In this document: piece after piece, positions 61,812 through 64,000 of the stretch
Position numbering within the stretch: the stretch's first letter is position 1
Layout: the number at the start of each line of letters is the position of its first letter
DNA from: Salinimicrobium sp050750585
GTDB lineage: Bacteria; Bacteroidota; Bacteroidia; Flavobacteriales; Flavobacteriaceae
Assembly (NCBI RefSeq): GCF_050750585.1
Contig: NZ_JBOJLM010000010.1
Coordinates: forward strand, 1 to 64,000
Direction: 5' to 3'
DNA length: 64,000 nucleotides
The notes under the pieces: model-generated
Databases searched by the model: none
Told to the model about the DNA's origin: nothing
The model's input: only the letters and a program-made list of their open reading frames with translations
Program-made: the position numbers and the translations under genes

Positions 61812-63698
61812 TTATTTCAGTGTTTCTTCAAGCCATTTGAAAAATTCCGTCTGCCATACAATCGCGTTTTGCGGATTTAAGATCCAGTGGTTTTCCATAG
61901 GAAAATACAACAGTTTACTTTTGATGCCACGTAACTGAGCTGCCTGGAAAGCTTCCAGCCCCTGCCCTATGGGTACGCGAAAATCTTTTCCGCCCTGTAC
62001 GATCATTATAGGCGTATCCCATTTTTGTACAAAATTCACCGGGTTAAAATCGGTATAGGCTTTGGGAGCCGGGTCTTGCCAGTAAGCGCCACCCATATCT
62101 TTATTCACAAAGAAAAGTTCTTCTGTAGTACCATACATGCTGCGGGTATTGAAAATTCCGTCGTGGGCAATAAAGCTTTTAAATCGGCCTTCATGCATTC
62201 CGGCAAGAAAAAATACGGAATAACCACCGTAGCTTGCACCTACTGCACCCAGGCGGTCTTTATCTACATATTCCTCTTTACTTACGGCATCAATAGCCGA
62301 TAAATAATCCTGAATATTTTGTCCGCCCCAGTCGCCGCTTATTTGCTCATTCCATGCTACGCCATGGCCGGGCATTCCCCTGCGGTTTGGTGCTACCACG
62401 ATATATCCGTTTGCAGCCATTAACTGGAAGTTCCACCTAAAGGAATAGAACTGCGACAAAGCCGATTGTGGGCCGCCCTGCAGGTAAAGAAGGGTCGGGT
62501 ACTTTTTATTGGGATCAAAATCGGGAGGATAGATCACCCAGGTAAGCATCTCCTTCCCATCGGTAGTGGGAACCATCCGCTTTTCAACCCTACTCATTTT
62601 TATTCCCTCATAGAACTCGTCGTTCACATGGGTAAGCTGGGTAAGGTCTCCTGTTTTGAGATTAACCGTATAAATTTCGGCTGCGTGGTTCATGTCGGTC
62701 CTGGTGACTACCAGGGTATTTCCCGATTGCCCTATCATTCCCGTAAGATCAAATTGCCCTTCCGTGATCTGCTTAACTTCAGAAGCTTTTTTGGAGAATG
62801 GATCAATTTCAAAAAGCTGCTGGGTGCCTTTTACAGGTGCCAGAAAATAGATCTTTTTGCCATCATTACTCCACAAAAAGCTATTCACTGTTCCGTCCCA
62901 TTGCTTGGTAAGATTTATTTTGCGGCCGTCTCTCAACACGATAATGTCATTCTTATCGGCTTCATATCCGGGTTCGTCCATTTGCAGCCAGGCCAGAACA
63001 CCATTTTTGGAAAACGCTGGCTGAGTGTCGTAACCTTTATTTTCTGAAGTAAGATTTTCGGTAGTTCCTGTAGCTATATCATAGACATAGATGTCGGTAT
63101 TTGTGCTAACGGCATAATCTTTTCCTTTAAGCTTCTTAGACACATAGTACACTTTGGTGCCATCATTGTTCCAGATATAATCTTCGGGCCCTCCAAAAGG
63201 TTGCAAAGGAGTATCGTGAGGTTCGCCTTCCATAATATCGATCTCTGCCTGGGTTGAAGTATTGTGAAGGAATAAATGGCTGTAATGCCCATCTTCCCAG
63301 GTATCCCAATGCCGATAATTGAGGTCGTCATAAATATATACGTCAGATTTTTTGAGATCGGGGTAGAAATCTTCTCCTGTAACAGGCTCCACTTCCACTT
63401 GCTTCGGAATGATCTTCCATTCCCCTGTAGGTGAAGTTTTTCCGTCGCTGTAAATGCTGTCGATACTTTTCACCGAAACCGGCTCTCCTCCTTTTAGCGG
63501 GATTACAAAAGTTTCTGAAGTGCCTTGGTTTTTAACCAGATCATAAGATCGGGTCCTAAAAATGACACTTTTGCCATCCTTTGTCAATCCAACCCCCGAT
63601 ACGCGATCAATAGACCACAGCTTCTCTGGGGTCATTACCTGGGCTTTCGCGCTAAAGCCGAAGGCTATTAAGAACAGAAGGATAAAAGAGTTTTTCAT
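61812..63698 (-). CDS. Secreted S9 family prolyl-oligopeptidase-type serine peptidase
   Basis: 628 residues from the ATG at 63698. A longer in-frame start at 63740 is rejected because the signal peptide (MKNSFILLFLIAFGFSAKAQ) begins here. A beta-propeller (about 30-370, with WD-like repeats such as YIWNNDGTKVYYVS) precedes an alpha/beta hydrolase domain. There the nucleophile is in GASYGGYS, the Asp in IVQGGKDFRVP and the His in PMENHWILNPQ, giving a full triad. It probably cleaves acyl- or dipeptides in the periplasm for amino-acid supply. Monocistronic. Confidence 0.95.
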   Translation of the reverse strand: MKNSFILLFLIAFGFSAKAQVMTPEKLWSIDRVSGVGLTKDGKSVIFRTRSYDLVKNQGTSETFVIPLKGGEPVSVKSIDSIYSDGKTSPTGEWKIIPKQVEVEPVTGEDFYPDLKKSDVYIYDDLNYRHWDTWEDGHYSHLFLHNTSTQAEIDIMEGEPHDTPLQPFGGPEDYIWNNDGTKVYYVSKKLKGKDYAVSTNTDIYVYDIATGTTENLTSENKGYDTQPAFSKNGVLAWLQMDEPGYEADKNDIIVLRDGRKINLTKQWDGTVNSFLWSNDGKKIYFLAPVKGTQQLFEIDPFSKKASEVKQITEGQFDLTGMIGQSGNTLVVTRTDMNHAAEIYTVNLKTGDLTQLTHVNDEFYEGIKMSRVEKRMVPTTDGKEMLTWVIYPPDFDPNKKYPTLLYLQGGPQSALSQFYSFRWNFQLMAANGYIVVAPNRRGMPGHGVAWNEQISGDWGGQNIQDYLSAIDAVSKEEYVDKDRLGAVGASYGGYSVFFLAGMHEGRFKSFIAHDGIFNTRSMYGTTEELFFVNKDMGGAYWQDPAPKAYTDFNPVNFVQKWDTPIMIVQGGKDFRVPIGQGLEAFQAAQLRGIKSKLLYFPMENHWILNPQNAIVWQTEFFKWLEETLK

Positions 63699-63822
63699 GT
63701 TTGAATTTATTTTAGAACCGGGAAATTTCCCTGGGAACATTATAGGGTAAAAGCCGTTAAATTGATGTGTTAAAAATAAGAAAAAAGCCTGATGTAGAGA
63801 GGTGAAAATTTCTTGTAACCAA

Positions 63823-64000
63823 TTAGGGCAGGCGAAACAGAAGTACCTTCTCCTCTTCTCCTGGAAAGCTAATTTCTTCAGAACAATGCATTCCCAGTTT
63901 TTCCAGCAGCTTTTGAGAAGCGAGATTTTCTTTAGAAGTTATGCCGGTGATCTTTGATTGAGGTAGTTCTGCCTTTGCAAACCTTAAGAGGCACGATGCA
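63823..64000 (-). CDS. GNAT family N-acetyltransferase, C-terminal fragment
   Basis: The last 58 codons of a gene that continues past the window. The peptide includes SKITGITSKENLASQKLLEK and GMHCSEE, matching the E-N-x-x-S-x-x-L-x-E-K-x-G-F/M motif of RimJ/RimL-like GNAT enzymes, where the Asn side is near the acetyl-CoA site. The stop is at 63823. The start and substrate lie outside the window, so only the family can be given. Confidence 0.75.
   Translation of the reverse strand, partial: ASCLLRFAKAELPQSKITGITSKENLASQKLLEKLGMHCSEEISFPGEEEKVLLFRLP

Noticed and set aside
1..64000. tRNA, rRNA or riboswitch genes
   Set aside because: I looked for cloverleaf-like and conserved RNA sequences and found none that I could support.

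Overview
The window looks like a chromosomal segment of a member of the Bacteroidota, most likely a flavobacterium. Many genes are preceded by the Bacteroidota -7 element TAnnTTTG, several with TTG 17-23 bp upstream. Shine-Dalgarno sites are weak or absent. The type II-C CRISPR array has 47-nt repeats that begin GTTGTG on the transcribed strand. The gene families (long ParC/ParE pair, RLAN-type RimK, S9 peptidase, GH57/DUF3536, OmpA-less porin) fit this group. I saw no rRNA, tRNA, transposase or phage gene.

Layout. 0-5 kb: PfpI-like protein, BrkB-like membrane protein, Lrp/AsnC regulator, M14 peptidase, and a divergent XRE regulator with a shared operator-rich intergenic region. 4.8-10.3 kb: a tightly coupled parE-orf-parC-mscL operon. 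10.7-12.7 kb: ychF and a methyltransferase. 12.8-20.3 kb: a complete type II-C CRISPR-Cas locus (divergent tracrRNA, cas9, cas1, cas2, and 22 perfect repeats plus one degenerate repeat). 20.4-23.9 kb: pta-ackA (acetyl-CoA to acetate with ATP). 23.9-25.7 kb: an Fe-S type Rrf2 regulator, a c-type cytochrome lipoprotein and a 16-cysteine four-helix metal-binding protein. 25.9-42.8 kb: a large alpha-glucan/trehalose cluster. On the minus strand it holds treZ, a GH57 enzyme, treY and malQ; divergently on the plus strand it holds glgE, a treS-maltokinase fusion and a glgB with a very long basic N-terminus. 42.9-48.6 kb: a secreted protein, an AraC regulator, OsmC, and a three-gene operon (RimK-like ATP-grasp, GCS2-type ligase, N-formylglutamate amidohydrolase). 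49-57 kb: fhs, a KefB-like antiporter, an M50-like membrane protease, UspA, a BCCT transporter and a frameshifted porin. 57-64 kb: 2H phosphoesterase, ABC exporter, small membrane proteins, S9 peptidase and a GNAT fragment cut by the window edge.

How genes work together. TreY and TreZ release trehalose from alpha-glucan chains. TreS isomerises trehalose to maltose, its fused kinase makes maltose-1-phosphate, GlgE adds this to glucan and GlgB branches it. MalQ and GH57 remodel maltodextrins. The cluster therefore encodes a closed trehalose-glucan cycle. In the CRISPR locus the anti-repeat and terminator fix the tracrRNA on the minus strand, so crRNAs must also come from the minus strand, convergent with the cas genes. 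Each repeat carries a Bacteroidota promoter in exactly that direction.

The least explained features are a 113-bp element present twice in opposite orientation 48 kb apart (112/113 identical); a dispersed palindrome of the form TCAAAAATGNCATTTTTGA found in intergenic gaps and twice inside genes; repeated TGTAAACA operator sites at the XRE/M14 divergent promoters; internal duplications in Cas9; and the 370-residue Lys/Ala-rich leader of GlgB.
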